From the NCBI GenBank assembly GCA_002633025.1, contig NMRB01000824.1, forward strand, positions 86,977 to 150,976: a stretch of DNA of 64,000 nt, in the 5' to 3' direction. The translations under genes and the position numbers were made by a program. This stretch comes from Notospermus geniculatus (Eukaryota > Nemertea > Pilidiophora > Heteronemertea > Lineidae). The notes below the pieces were generated by a model. That model had not been told where the DNA came from. It searched no databases and worked only from the letters and a program-made list of their open reading frames with translations. Below are positions 43,010 to 54,499 of the stretch, piece after piece. The stretch's first letter is position 1. Each line of letters opens with the position of its first letter.

Positions 43010-43520
43010 CGTAAACTCTTAAGAAAGAGCAACCAATTACAGTGTCACTGAACTGTGACTTGTGGGCAACCAATTACAGAGTCACTGAACTGCGACTTGT
43101 GGGCAACCAATTACTGAATCGCTGAACTGCGACGTGTGGGCAACCAATTACAGAAGCACGGAACTGAGACTTGTGGGCAACAAATTACAGAAGCACAGAA
43201 CAAGACTTGTGGGCAACCAATTACAGAAATCACTAAACTGTGACTTGTGGGCAACCAATTACAGAAGCAGTGAACTGTGACTTGTGGGCAACCAATTACA
43301 GAAATCACTAAAGAGTGACTTATGGGCAACCAATAACTGATTGTGTGAAGTGCAGATTGTGGGCAACCAATTACAGTCACTGAACTGCAACTGGTGGGTA
43401 ACCAATTACAGAATCGTTGAACTGCAATTTGTGGGCAACTAATTGCTGAATTGTGGGCAACCTGAACCAAGTTACTGTACAGAGGAATTGCCGGTCTGTG
43501 GTGAAATCCCTGAAATGTGA
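43010..43520. repeat. Minisatellite, GTGGGCAACCAATTACAG unit
   Basis: About eleven to twelve imperfect units of ~37-43 bp built on TTGTGGGCAACCAATTACAG and CACTGAACTGTGA. Unit order is irregular and it degrades at the right end. Lies in the putative Na+/K+-ATPase intron 1. Confidence 0.9.
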
Positions 43521-44007
43521 TTGTTGGCAACTGACTTGACAGAATCACTGAACTGTGAGAATTCAAGTCTCTCTAAATACATGTAACTTTTGAGATTGTC
43601 CCACAATGATTTATGTGTAGAGTTCTAATGAATGTAAGTTTGTTGACCAATCAATACGTGAATACTTCCTCCAGTACATCATGTGACGTGTGCGAACCTG
43701 TGTTTGATACGACTGTGAGATAATTTCACCCCGGGCAGTATTTTCTATCCAACACATGCCGAGCTAAACGTGGATGTGGCAAGATCAGCTATATTGACCA
43801 AAAAATCGATCGCAATGATCTATCAATAAATGCTGTAAAATAGTTGCTATTTAGAGCTATTTCTGTCTTGGGTTTCACATTGGATTCCAATGGAACGACA
43901 ATCACGAAGGATTAGGCTTCGCTGTCTCAGAATTCTGAGTCGTTCCATTGTTTTTCTTAGGCCTTCTTGTTGTCGGTGTTGATTTTCAAGGGGTTGGGCT
44001 GTCAGAC

Positions 44008-44150
44008 TCGAGTCGCGCAAGTGGTGCAGTGGAAACCATTGATGCCTGTCACCTCTGAGGTTCCTGGTTCAATCCCCAGTCAGACCCCCTCTTCATGTGA
44101 TCGAGAGGGTGACTCTGTGGGGCTTGGCTTCACGTGTTGGGGTATAAAGT
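44008..44150 (+). mobile_element. tRNA-derived SINE, family B
   Basis: AGTGGTGCAGTGGAAACCAT head, GGTTCAATCCCCAG B box and a CATGTGATCGAGAGGGTGAC tail region. Confidence 0.75.
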
Positions 44151-46189
44151 TTTATGCATCCTCAGTAAAGTGGGTCTAGGGTTCAAGTGAGAATGGCCCG
44201 ATATTTTCGACCTTGCAAGGTTGCCGCTGAAGGTGTGGTCAGGTAGGTATTGGATTGGAGTAGGTCCCTCCAAAAAAGGGCGTGGGGTGAGGGAGTCGTC
44301 CTGTCATCTGCCAACCTGCAGGTGCCTGAATCATTGTCCCTCTCAAAGTCTTTCCTTGGGCTATGCCCATAGTTGTTTCAGTCGACTCTGTTTTGTTTCC
44401 TCCAGTCAAGGGCAGCTACTAGTATCCCATTCCCAGTTTATTATTGGATCGTGTCGAGCTGCTTGCTGGGAGAGCGGGGAGTTGCATGAAACGCTCAGTC
44501 GTGGTGGTGTGACAGGAATCTAAGTCCCCCTGGAATCTAAGTCCGGTCTTATTGTTCAGCGAGGGATTAGAATATGGCTAGAGAGACCATGACCACTCGA
44601 TTACCCTTACAATAGCGGGCTATTGTTTTGCGGACTTGCATTCCTAGGACGTTGATTCCTGTCACACCTGTATTGGTACATGTAATGCAGGTGTGCTAAC
44701 TGTATGTTTATTACATGGCACTTGATTGATTCTTCAATCCAAGCTTTCCATTTGCATTTTCAACATATTGAAATCACCACAGCTCCATGAAATATTAATT
44801 CTGTCGTCCTTTGATTGTGCACTGAAAGGTTCTGTATGTAAGAACTGAGTCGTGCTAGGCCATGGACAGTTCCATGCAGATGCCCTGACTGGCGGGAATC
44901 ATGCTCAGAAACCAGTTGTGTGCCTTGCAATCAGCTATGTTGGGGATTTTTTGCCTGCTTACCAAAATGATGTAAAATAATTCACTGGTTCTTGACCCAA
45001 TCTTATCATGGCCTGTACCGGGAAGTTGAGGAATCTGGGGAAAATCTTCCACGGGAGTCGGGGCTGATTTCTTATAAAGGTTTTACGGCATTTTGTATTT
45101 TATCGGTCGTACTACGCAATCATTCCTGCCCGAAGTGGCGTACAATCAACGCCGTGTTCTCAGCGTTGTGGTGTTTCATTTCATTATTTGAACACCAGAA
45201 CTGGGAAATGATAGCGCTGAAAGTAACCAGTGATATGTGAGCAGATGAAGAGCTCTGTCAACAGACACCACCTCCAAGTATTACTCGGGATATAACTCTA
45301 ATTACTACCACTGATTAATAGGGATTTGAATGGGAGAGGGAAAGGGAGATTTCTGACTTCTGAAGCTCTTGAGATAGGCCTGCCTAGAATCGTGATTTTC
45401 TGGCTGCAGAGTTCTGTCAGATGTAGGCCGGACTTTTCCTCCTGAGGGGCTGGCTGGATCCCTGGGTGGTTGCCTGGTGAACACCATTCTTCACACTCCG
45501 TGAAAAATTTCGCCTCTGGGATGTACGGATGTGCCGTTACAGGGCAGAGGATTCGTTGCCACTGGGACACAGCAATTTTGGGCCAAAATAGGACACTGTT
45601 GCTCTTTTGGTGAAAAAGGGCACTTGTGACATTGGAATCATTGAAGAAAAATTGGCTATGGATCAAAATAAATGAAGGGCATCAAGGCAAACAAAGGGCA
45701 GAACGGCAAGTGCCTTTGATGTGTCTGTGAATTTTGAGCCCTTTGTGCTCTTTTTGTGCAGGTTTTAACCTACTTCTCTTGCCCCACTGTGTGAAAAGTG
45801 TGTGTGGTGTCTCTGTATGGGCGAGGCACACTCCAATTGGAACACAATCTGACCTGAATAAACATATGGTATCATGTATACACAGGCCTACCTGGTTTAT
45901 CCAGCCCCAAACCACCTAGGCCTGTTCACTCATTTGAATACCTAAGAAGATCAGTCAACAATGGCCTACCTCGGCCTGCTTAGTAAATGATGTCATTATG
46001 TTCTATAATGTAGGCCTACCTAGGTGCACTCACTATCCAATTAACACAAAGCCCGGCCGTATATCTTTTCATGAACCTTTTGTTGGGTGCATGGAATTTA
46101 CACGTATCAGATTCAATTCTGGCATGTCTTTGGCAATAAAGGGCGAGCAGTGGGTTCGGTTAGAGAAAGTACGGAATTTGCTCATAGCC
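44151..46189. other. No gene recognised
   Basis: Unique sequence upstream of the Na+/K+-ATPase block. Only short chance ORFs; I see no exon. Confidence 0.5.
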
Positions 46190-46234
46190 CTTCTCAAGTT
46201 TTTGCCAAAGTATTTGCAAATGATGACATTTGAG

Positions 46235-46495
46235 TTCGAGCCAAATTTCAGGGGCATAGATAGCTTTGATAACGTAGGGGGCAAAATTGATCGAGTCTGA
46301 AACGTGAAGCTGGAGGGGGTCTGGGGACCATCCCCCCAGAAAAAAATTGAAAGTCTACATCCTCTCAGCATTTTCCCCACATCTGACACTACATAAACTT
46401 GACTTGAAGAGGGGAAATGACCTTGAAGAGCAAAACTTTGTTTTGTACCTTTTGGCTCTTGGGGGCATTTGCCCCCCTGCCCCCACTAGCTACGG
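46235..46495. repeat. Interspersed repeat, GGGGGCAAAATTGATCGAGT type
   Basis: Relative of 541-820, ending GCCCCCACTAGCTACGGCC. Repeated at 56170-56432. Confidence 0.7.
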
Positions 46496-47504
46496 CCCTG
46501 AATTTACAGTCCTGCATTGCAGTTACCCAAAGTCCGTGGACGAATTCTCCTCAGGTACGGATTTTCCGGGGACAAATTCTCCTGTAACTAAAGTATCGGT
46601 ATAAATATGTATAACAGTCTCCACATCATAGGAGGCATAACCATTGGCGAGGCGAGAGGGTAGCACCATCCCTGCGTCTTGGCACTTGGAGTGTCAAACT
46701 TGTCTTGTGCAACTTGAGAATCTCCACACGAACATGCTGTCGGCGAGAAAAGTCTCACTGTCTGCTGATTCCCTTGCCAAGAGACAGTATTACAATCATT
46801 GGGTCTGGCACCTGCCAAATGTATACATGGACGTGCTCCAAATGAGTCTGGCTTTGCCGGCTTATGGCCTGACGCTCGGCAGTGATGGGACATGATTAGA
46901 ATAGACAGAGGGTGCCAATAGATGCTGTATTAACCAAAAATTGACCGTGTATGTAATGTGTCAAAAAAAAAGTAGGGATGGGGAGATTGCCTTGAATAGA
47001 GCTTGTGCAGATGACGTCATCACAGAAAAATGTGACCTTCCACAGCAAAACCAGGCGTGTGTCGCTCTCAGCTTGGCAGTTTGAGACCAAATGTTTGTCA
47101 ATTTCAGTATTGTCTGTCTTTTATGAAATCTGACAGAATCTATTTCAGTGACTGCCTTTTCAAAAATCCACGCGAGTGGTTCATAGCTCACCTCCAAAAG
47201 CTAGGTGAGCTGTTTTTTCCTGTGCCTGAATAGCACACGCAAGACATCCTTGGTGAGGTCTTTTTTCAGTGAATTTAGCCAATCTCCATGAGTCAGATTC
47301 ATCCGGACATTATTGTTTAGGTTGTGGGCGGCACTGCCCTGTAGCAAGATTTATCCAAGCCAGCCTAGCTAACAGGGGGCANCAGGGGCGGTGGAAATCG
47401 CTCGTCGTGTCTTACGCAGCTTACTGCATTGCGTCACACCGCAAGTGTGTACAGCTATAGGCTTTGAACAGAAAAAATTCGCGTCGCACCGCACTGCCAG
47501 TGTG

Positions 47505-47638
47505 AACAAGGCCTGACTCGACCATGCGAGAGACTGAAGAGCCATGGATGATTAAATCCCATATGGACCAGATTGGAACCCAGGGTCTGCCACTTCCCAA
47601 GCGGACTTGATAACCACTAGGCTGTCAAGGCTCCTCAA
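47505..47638 (-). mobile_element. Family-A SINE fragment (minus), upstream of exon 2
   Basis: Head half only, with GGTTCCAATC (B box) and GTGGTTATCAAGTCCGCTTG on the minus strand. The tail half is present only in the partner block, separated by an inserted fold-back element (see 57705-58018). Confidence 0.65.
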
Positions 47639-47698
47639 CTTATGAATCATAGTAGACCTCTCTCATTCTTCATGTGGTTCTTATCTTTTTCATTTCAG

Positions 47699-47824
47699 CC
47701 CCGCGCTGACAGTTACCGGTACGCGGTGACGGAGGGGGATGATAAAAATGGACCGAGCAAGAAGAAGAAGAGGGGGAAGAAGAAGAAACAGGAGTTGGAT
47801 GAGCTCAAGCAGGAGCTTGAGATG
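47699..47824 (+). CDS. Na+/K+-ATPase alpha, exon 2: cytoplasmic N-terminus
   Basis: A TTTCAG acceptor and ATG|GTACGT donor bound 42 codons in phase 0/0. The product PRADSYRYAVTEGDD followed by KKKKRGKKKK and QELDELKQELEM is the typical flexible, Lys-rich N-tail of P2C-type ATPase alpha subunits, with the diagnostic ADSYR motif. The tail is involved in the E1/E2 balance and membrane interaction in this family. It follows a polypyrimidine tract and lies 19.4 kb from the putative first exon. The duplicate at 58199-58324 differs by one synonymous base (Asp GAT/GAC). Confidence 0.95.
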
Positions 47825-47919
47825 GTACGTAAACGTAACCGGCTGGAAAACTGGTGAAGTCCTCCCAATGCAAGACTTGTGTGCCGCTACAGCCCACCAT
47901 TCAGTTAGCAGTTGAAGTA

Positions 47920-48093
47920 CAGTGTTCCCTCGCTCTTACGCACCTCGATTTTACAAACTCCCTGATATTACGATCCCAACGCCTGGCTCCTAATCATCAT
48001 GCCCCCACGGACAAATCCTCGCTGTTACAAACTCCCGTTAGTACGAACTTAACCCTTGGACCCTGAAGGGTTCGTAATAGCGAGGGGGGAGTG
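47920..48093. mobile_element. pogo-like MITE with TA duplication, intron 2
   Basis: CAGTGTTCCCTCGCTCTTAC at the left and GTAATAGCGAGGGGGGAGTG at the right, TA on both sides. The same insertion is in the partner block (58420-58593), so it predates the split of the copies. Confidence 0.85.
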
Positions 48094-48780
48094 TATTTCA
48101 TAGATTCGGACATCACAGAAGAGAACTGCAGCTCCGTTGTCATAATGATATGAGGCCGTGGCTTATGACGATGATGTCATTTTGGTTGCGTTCTTGGACC
48201 GTTAACTGGACTGGTGGTGGTCTCTACGGCAGTAAAGTTTCCCATTAGATATGCTGCACTTGTAAATCTTGTAGTGCATTGACAATCATATGTGAGGCGG
48301 TCTAGGAAAACCCGTTCGATGTCGCATTTGAGGAAAGTGTTAATGGCCTTGATGAACCCGCACATTTCAATAGCTGAAATGTTCTACGTAACAGGTGAAC
48401 AGTAACAGATCAATGCACAGGCAATCTGACAACCCTTGTTGATCACTCAGCGACTTTTGACGGGTTTTCCGAGACCGCCACACTCACATTATTAGAAAAT
48501 AGGCAATTTATGAGGTTAGAAATGACTGACATAAACTGGTTGTTAATGCTCACTTGATTTATGAGATGTAATCATTTAATTGTTGGTGGAGGAGATCAGG
48601 TCACGGTCCTGGTATTGTCAACATCTGTGGCCTTGAACATCACCACTGGGTCTGGACCATAGCGTCAGTCTCCTCCTCCAAATTTTATGTTTGGCTACAA
48701 TTGAAATCTGTGAGTTTAATTATGGAAATCACATAAAAATTGCCACAAAAAAGTGATTTTGTATATTTTCCATCTTACAG

Positions 48781-48840
48781 GACGACCACAAAATTCCCAT
48801 CGAAGAATTATATGACCACTTAGGCACAGAACCCAATCTT
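48781..48840 (+). CDS. Na+/K+-ATPase alpha, exon 3
   Basis: Twenty codons, DDHKIPIEELYDHLGTEPNL, between TTACAG and GTAAGT, phase 0/0. This matches the conserved segment leading to the [10 protein letters not shown] motif (actuator-domain N-part). The duplicate at 59299-59358 has identical sequence but is followed by five additional 43-bp copies of its 3' end. Confidence 0.95.
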
Positions 48841-49226
48841 GTAAGTATCTGCTGTGAATGGATGGTGAATGATGAAAAAAGGAAAGATATTCTAAGCTTT
48901 ATATGCAAGGACTCTTGAAGGAGCTTCTTGGATATGGACTGGACCAGCCGTGGTGCAAAGATCAGAGCTTGGATTTATCAGAAAGGCAGTTCGCATAGCG
49001 AACCGCCCGAGTGACGTCGGACGTGTCAATTTCATTGTGTTTGTCCGACCCTGCTTTTGTCCTGTCTCACCATCGACAATGTGGTCACTCAGTAAAGTCT
49101 ACTTGTTATCTAATATTTGTCCGACCTTCCCTGGTAAAAATAGAAACCGGGCGGTGTGCTATTCATGGGTGGGCGTCAATCATGTCAATGCCGACGGAAT
49201 TGCATTCTTTGCTTGCCTTCTTTCAG

Positions 49227-49430
49227 GGTTTAACACCAGACAGGGCAAAAGAAATCTACGCACGTGACGGGCCAAATCAATTGACGCCGCCGAAGACGAC
49301 ACCAGAATGGGTGAAGTTCTGCAAACAATTATTCGGCGGTTTTAGTTTACTCCTGTGGATTGGAGCAATCCTGTGTTTCATCGCGTATTCTATACAAGCC
49401 TCAACTTATGATGAACCGCCAGGCGATAAT
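49227..49430 (+). CDS. Na+/K+-ATPase alpha, exon 4: M1 helix and M1-M2 loop
   Basis: Sixty-eight codons, phase 0/0 (TTTCAG acceptor, AAT|GTAAGT donor). It contains [35 protein letters not shown], the M1 helix ([18 protein letters not shown]) and the extracellular loop [12 protein letters not shown]. The loop begins with Gln and ends with Asn, the positions equivalent to Q111 and N122 of mammalian alpha-1, which confer high cardiotonic-steroid affinity; the duplicated exon (60239-60442) keeps both and differs by one synonymous base. The exon ends exactly at the Asn, so the following alternative exon supplies the whole M2 helix. Confidence 0.95.
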
Positions 49431-50078
49431 GTAAGTATCCGTAAGATCAAGGAACCCTACGCAATTTTAGGAATTAGTCTCGCGTCGAGCTGGTCCTTGG
49501 ACGTTATTTACTACAGCGCCATCTTTATGTAAAAGTGTTGAATATTGACAAATGATGAAATTGTGCCTTGAAATTGTAGTGAAAGTTTGAGTAATGTGGA
49601 TTGTTTTTGCTGTGGAGATGTAACCCTTCTCCTAAATCTGCTCTTGCACTTGATACTCTCAGAATTACTTGGTTAGATAATGCCGCCAGAACTAGACTTT
49701 CATCGTAAAAATATTGAAACTGTATAATCATATGTTGTATCTCTACATTGTGTGTGACTTCCATGTCTTTCTTGTGCATTAGAAGTTCCTTTTCAGCACC
49801 AGATTGCAGCAAACCTGAGCAAGGAGCTCATGCCAGGGGTCTCCAAGAGGCCCTGGCATAAAGTACCGGTACCTCCTGGGTCTTAGGGTTATTCTGCACA
49901 GAAGCATGAAGTTTTTGCAGCACATGCAAAAACTTTGACCTAAGTACCTCTTCAAAACGGACGTTGATGCCTGTATTAGTATGATCGTGAATAATTCTTG
50001 TGGTTCTCGTCTACTGCAGGTATTAATAGAATAAAAAACAGGAATTTTAAGTTTAGTTTTGAATTCTCGCCCTTTCAG

Positions 50079-50192
50079 TTATACCTTGGTATAGTCCTTT
50101 TCTCCGTTGTGGCCGTAACTGGCTGTTTTTCATACTACCAAGAAGCCAAAAGTTCCCGAATTATGGATAGTTTTCGGAATATGGTCCCGCAG
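50079..50192 (+). CDS. Na+/K+-ATPase alpha, alternative M2 exon variant 1
   Basis: 114 nt, phase 0/0, TTTCAG acceptor and CAG|GTAACC donor. It encodes [30 protein letters not shown] and SFRNMVPQ: the M2 helix plus the cytoplasmic stalk leading to the actuator domain. Closest in pattern to vertebrate alpha ([11 protein letters not shown]). The duplicate at 61326-61439 is identical. It is one of five variants, of which a functional pump can use only one. Confidence 0.95.
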
Positions 50193-50624
50193 GTAACCCC
50201 AGTGTCTTGTTGCAGCGAATATCGTGGTCTTCGTTGATTGGTGCAGTGCCGCAGTCGTGATACGATTGTTCAGTATTTTGCCGTCCCGTTTCCGTTGTTC
50301 GATATTTGCGACTCTGCGTCTATCCCTGCCCAACGTGCGTAAAGTTGAATTTGTATGACTATCCTGTGGTGTTTCTCTTGGGTAATTGATGACCCAAAAA
50401 GAGATGTTTGTTCCAGCAGCATGCCCCTGGTTCCTCGTGATTCATCACTATCTCTCCTGCTCTCGTCCTCCTCTTTCATTCGTAGGTATTGTGCTAACCG
50501 TCGTCGTAGTGCCCCAGGTACTCTCCTGTCAGTTTCAAAGAAATTGGTGGTATTTAAGGAGATCAGTGCAAAGGACAACGCTAGTTTTCTTTGTGACAAA
50601 ATCAGGGAAAATTGGCCTGCAGAT

Positions 50625-50868
50625 TGACAAATCCCAAATTGACGAAAACGAGAAAGATCCGTGCACTTCCGCCGAAATCGCAAACACAACCTCGGTCTGA
50701 AACTGAATGACGTGGTGCAGAGAACCCCGCAACAGTGACTTCGACGACGTTGCGTCAGACTTGACAATTGCTAAATCATGGATTGTGTCACATCAGCTGG
50801 TTTCAGGTCGAGGTTGTGTTTGCAATTTCGGCAGAAGTACGCAGATCTGGGAATTTGGGATTTGTCTA
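50625..50868. mobile_element. MITE 'TAGACCGTTCTC' family, between M2 variants 1 and 2
   Basis: Ends TTGACAAATCCCAAATTGAC and GAATTTGGGATTTGTCTA. The partner block at ~62259 has the uninterrupted site CAGATTGAGGGTCAATTTG, so this insertion is specific to this copy. Confidence 0.85.
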
Positions 50869-51054
50869 TTGAGGGTCAATTTGTGTCCTTAGGGTTGATG
50901 TCCTGTTTGGGAAAAGAAAAACTCCACCCAGAATTTTCTGCCGTTGGTTCATGATGTCTTGCAGACTGTCTTTGGTCTCTCGTTGTGTATTGCAGGGCCT
51001 GATGAAGGCCCTTCTTCATGTGATGGAGAGGGATACCATTTCGATAACGGTGCG

Positions 51055-51180
51055 CCAACCTCTCCCCACCCCTCTGCGCTCTCCAACCCCCACCGCCGAT
51101 ACTGACCCCCCCCCCAAAAAGATACTATGCCCCCTCCTCCCCACTCCCAGTATACAGGTATATCTCCCCCACGATACTGA
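51055..51180. promoter_or_regulatory. Long pyrimidine-rich tract before M2 variant 2
   Basis: CTCTCCCCACCCCTCTGCGC through TCCCCACTCCCAGTATACAG is strongly C/T-rich and sits 20-150 bp upstream of the variant-2 acceptor. Such tracts can bind PTB-type splicing repressors. A shortened version is in the partner block (62451-62555). Its role is inferred only. Confidence 0.4.
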
Positions 51181-51201
51181 TATATTTGCAATGCTTTTCA
51201 G

Positions 51202-51315
51202 TTGTACCTAGGATTAGTATTGGCAATCGTTGTACTGGTCACGGGCATTTTTGCCTACTACCAAGAGGCGAAAAGTTCAAAGATCATGGAATCATTCGGG
51301 AAAATGGTTCCACAG
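51202..51315 (+). CDS. Na+/K+-ATPase alpha, alternative M2 exon variant 2
   Basis: 114 nt, phase 0/0 (TTTTCAG acceptor, CAG|GTACAG donor). It encodes [30 protein letters not shown] and SFGKMVPQ. The only variant with Ala in place of Ser before YYQEAKSS, and with Gly after SF. The duplicate (62579-62692) differs by two synonymous bases. Confidence 0.95.
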
Positions 51316-52258
51316 GTACAGTTGGATCAGACAGACCAATTACGCCGGGCGCAGAAATAAAGCTTTGCTTCGTAGAGGTTAACAGTACTGTAATTCTTGC
51401 ACCCGCATATACCCTTAGCTATAACTATAACATTAATTTGGGTGTTAGTGGGTCATTAACTTGACATTCACATCATTGCCTGTCATGTTTTGTTGTATTT
51501 AATTGGACAGGTATTTTTTATGTCATTCCCAGCTGGGCCGATGGAGACGGTTCCCATGAATGTTGTAATCTTTGGTGATTTGCTTCATAAGGGCGTACTG
51601 GCGCATGTAGTTTGCTCATCTGCCTCCAGGTTTGAGCAGACGATATCTTCTGTTGGCATTTTCTAAAAACGTTGGCAATAATTGGAAAAAATTTGAAGAA
51701 ACGTTCTTCAGATGGTTGATAGGAACAATCTTTCTTCAAATATTTTCCAGTCAGCACTATAGGATGTGAGAAAACTTGGACAGAAGATGCCGTCTGCTGG
51801 ACTCAAGGAGATGAGTTAGCTGGTGATGCGGAACCTGTACCTGGAAAGGAGTCGGGTTCTTCTGAATGTTTATTTTTATCCGAGGTGGCAAAGAAAACCA
51901 TGAACTCTTAGAATTAGGTTTGGGTATTGGGGTACTCTACTCCTTGAAATCATGAAATACTGGCTGACAGCAGAGATCAGGGTGGGTTAACGATCATGAC
52001 CACATCCTGAATAAGTGCTGGGACACATGGCTCGTCGGTGAAGTTGATGTGTCATTACAAGCAAAGGTAAAAATGTCGGAAAGGTTGACCCCACAGGTTC
52101 GGACAATCTGAGACTAACTGCAAATTTTGGCTGCAATTTCAGGCTCAACAAGGAGTTATCTCTGTACTAGTATCAGGTGAAGACTAACCAGAGGGCTAAT
52201 CAGGGCCTAAACACAAAATCGTGCAGTCTTACTGAAAATATTTTGCCTCCCTTTGCAG

Positions 52259-52372
52259 TTATATTTAGGTACAGTTCTGGCACTAGTTGTGGTCGTGACA
52301 GGCATATTCTCTTATTATCAAGAGGCCAAAAGTTCAAAGATTATGGAATCATTTAAAGAAATGGTGCCACAG
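52259..52372 (+). CDS. Na+/K+-ATPase alpha, alternative M2 exon variant 3
   Basis: 114 nt, phase 0/0 (TTGCAG acceptor, CAG|GTATAC donor). It encodes [30 protein letters not shown] and SFKEMVPQ: a polar Thr early in M2 and an acidic Glu near the end where other variants have Lys or Asn. The duplicate (63516-63629) differs by four synonymous bases and no amino acid. Confidence 0.95.
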
Positions 52373-52446
52373 GTATACAAAAAGGATGAGGTGTAATCTG
52401 AAATAATGTCCCTGTCCCCTTCCTGATTAAATAATAAACGCCTGGG

Positions 52447-52605
52447 CCCAGTTCCTGAAACAGCGTTAATGCTATATTATGAACTTCTCACCCACTTGTG
52501 CTACTATCAAGCTTGCCCTTTGTGCCATGCTAAGTTATCCTGGTGCTAACTAGGATTTGACACCACGCCATAGGCTATCGCCGAATTAACGTGTTTCAGG
52601 AACTG
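52447..52605. mobile_element. Fold-back MITE, CCCAGTTCCTGAAACAGCGT termini
   Basis: CAGTTCCTGAAACAGCGTTAA is mirrored by TTAACGTGTTTCAGGAACTG. Repeated at ~63706-63860. In the intron after M2 variant 3. Confidence 0.8.
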
Positions 52606-52765
52606 TGCCGTTTAATTCGAATGACATCTTGGTCGGTGACTGAATGTGAGACATCCTGACAATGATATGAATATGCTAGTTCTGGGCTGGTCATCTTGCA
52701 CTACTTGCAAAGCTTAGTCATAAGGTACGAGCCCAGAATGAGCTCCGTCAGTGATGGTTAGGTTC

Positions 52766-52890
52766 AACGCCTGTGGAGTTTTCGCAAAGCCCCCGAAATG
52801 CCGACGCGAAGTTGGTCCTTTTGTTCGGTGCTCTCTTCGTGGCATTGGACAATGGTTTTGGCGTCTCGGGGGCTTTGCGAAAACTCCTNC
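52766..52890. repeat. Palindrome interrupted by N (AGTTTTCGCAAAGCCCCCGA)
   Basis: GGAGTTTTCGCAAAGCCCCC is inverted as GGGGGCTTTGCGAAAACTCC, enclosing ~80 bp; the right arm ends at the N at 52889. Probably a MITE at which assembly failed. Confidence 0.7.
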
Positions 52891-53449
52891 TGTTACCAAA
52901 GTTAACTTCTAAACCAACGTCTAACGCTGTGAAATTACAATATAAGCGGAGTATGATTAAACAAGGCCTATCGGAATTTTCAATTCAGAAGTATTTATTA
53001 CTTTCACAGAATCTTTTAAAAATATGTCTATGTTCTGCACCTTTTTAACTGAAATCTCATTGACACAGATATTTAACTAATCAGTGATTTATTCCAGGTC
53101 TCTCTGTCGTATTAACCTAGAAACATCTTCCAGGTGGAGGGGACAAGAGCTGAACATACTTGACAACAGCACATGCGAGATAAGAATGGATATTTTTGTG
53201 TGTAGATAAGGTGTTGATAAGAAACTTGTCAAGGAGTTCGGAGTATTTGTCCAATCTTGGTGAATAATGGGGCAAATTAGGACGATAAGTGATAAAATGG
53301 CTTGTTTATGAGGCTTGTCGAATGAATCCAATGGTTACAAACTGTGAAGACCCGTTTCCTAGACTGCGGTTCACGCTGTGTTTTGCAGTTAGCGGTGAGG
53401 TTTTCATGGGCTGTGGAAGAGTCCTGAAGATATTCGACGTACAGACCGT

Positions 53450-53686
53450 TCTCAGATTGACGTATACAACAAAGATCTGTGCACTTCCGCCGAAATCTCA
53501 ACCACAACCTCGGTCTGAAACTAAATGATGTGACGCAGACAACTCTACGACATTGACATCGAAGACGTTGCGTCAGAGTCGACCATTGCTGAATCATAGA
53601 TAGCGTCACGTCAGCCAGTTTCAGATCGAGGTTCTGGTTGAAATTTCGGCAGAAGTGCACAGATCTGCGAATTCGAGAATCGTCTA
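53450..53686. mobile_element. MITE 'TAGACCGTTCTC' family, between M2 variants 3 and 4
   Basis: Ends CAGACCGTTCTCAGATTGAC and GAATTCGAGAATCGTCTA; intact fold-back. Confidence 0.8.
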
Positions 53687-54103
53687 TAGATTATACCAAA
53701 GCCTTTGCAAAGCACACCACCCACTGCAAAATACAGCAGGGAGTGGCGTAGTGGAGTGGGCCTGAAGGCAGTTTAGACTGGCTCATCATATGGATATATT
53801 CGGCAGCTTGGCCCCGGCGTGATGATTTAGAGGCAGCCAGTTATGTCACAAACAACCCAGATTCCTAAAAAGTCGAGATGTCTGAGCCGTATCTGTTCTT
53901 ATCCTGCATGTGCTGGCGTATGGACGTTCCGTCGTAACTGGCTAATGAAAAAGTCTTGCTCATTTCAGACGTAGGCTTCAGTAGTTATAACCATACACAC
54001 AATAGATTGTACAGAATTACATGTAACCGCCATGTGCAACGCTTTTAACGGAACTAGCATCTAACCCAAACTTATCGCAAACAACGCCACCTTTTATTTT
54101 CAG

Positions 54104-54217
54104 ATGTATTTAGGTATTGTTTTAACTTGTGTTGTCGTGGTCACCGGCGTTTTCTCGTATTACCAAGAGGCGAAAAGTTCCAGAATTATGGACTCTTTCG
54201 CTAAAATGGTTCCGCAG
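54104..54217 (+). CDS. Na+/K+-ATPase alpha, alternative M2 exon variant 4
   Basis: 114 nt, phase 0/0 (TTTCAG acceptor, CAG|GTAAGG donor). It encodes [30 protein letters not shown] and SFAKMVPQ. It starts with Met instead of Leu, right next to the steroid-site Asn, and carries Cys in the helix. The Arg/Asp pair in SSRIMD is shared with variant 1; all others have Lys/Glu. Its second copy would lie beyond the window. Confidence 0.95.
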
Positions 54218-54499
54218 GTAAGGTTTTGTGCGGCAGTTACGGCTGCATGACCTGCTTGTAAATGTATCGCTTGCTTAGAGCTTCTGCCTGATGGCCAAGC
54301 CATAAGACTGGAAGTGTCCACTGTTCGCCTGAATAATGCCCCAGATTTTGCAAGGTATTTCGATCAGTCGCAAATTCCTCGGAAAAAATTGTGCCCAGAT
54401 ATATCAGGCTTTCCGCTACGCAACCAGTCTCATGTCTGGCGCCCCGTGTTGACTTGTATAGATGTTGCTGCTGAGGCATGGATGGTGTACATTGAAAAG

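Larger units (their letters stand above)
46190..52889. repeat. Near-duplicate block 3, copy 1 (partner 56126-64000)
   Basis: Collinear with the right end of the window, sharing Na+/K+-ATPase exons 2-4 and M2 variants 1-3. Ns at 47382 and 52889 (and 63466 in the partner) mark joins. Copy 1 lacks the 43-bp donor array, the fold-back at 59741 and the MITE at 60667; copy 2 lacks the MITE at 50625. Confidence 0.9.

Noticed and set aside
43111-43566. 151-codon minus-strand ORF with repeated CNWLPTS
   Set aside because: Entirely a minisatellite translation with irregular unit length, hence frame-inconsistent units.
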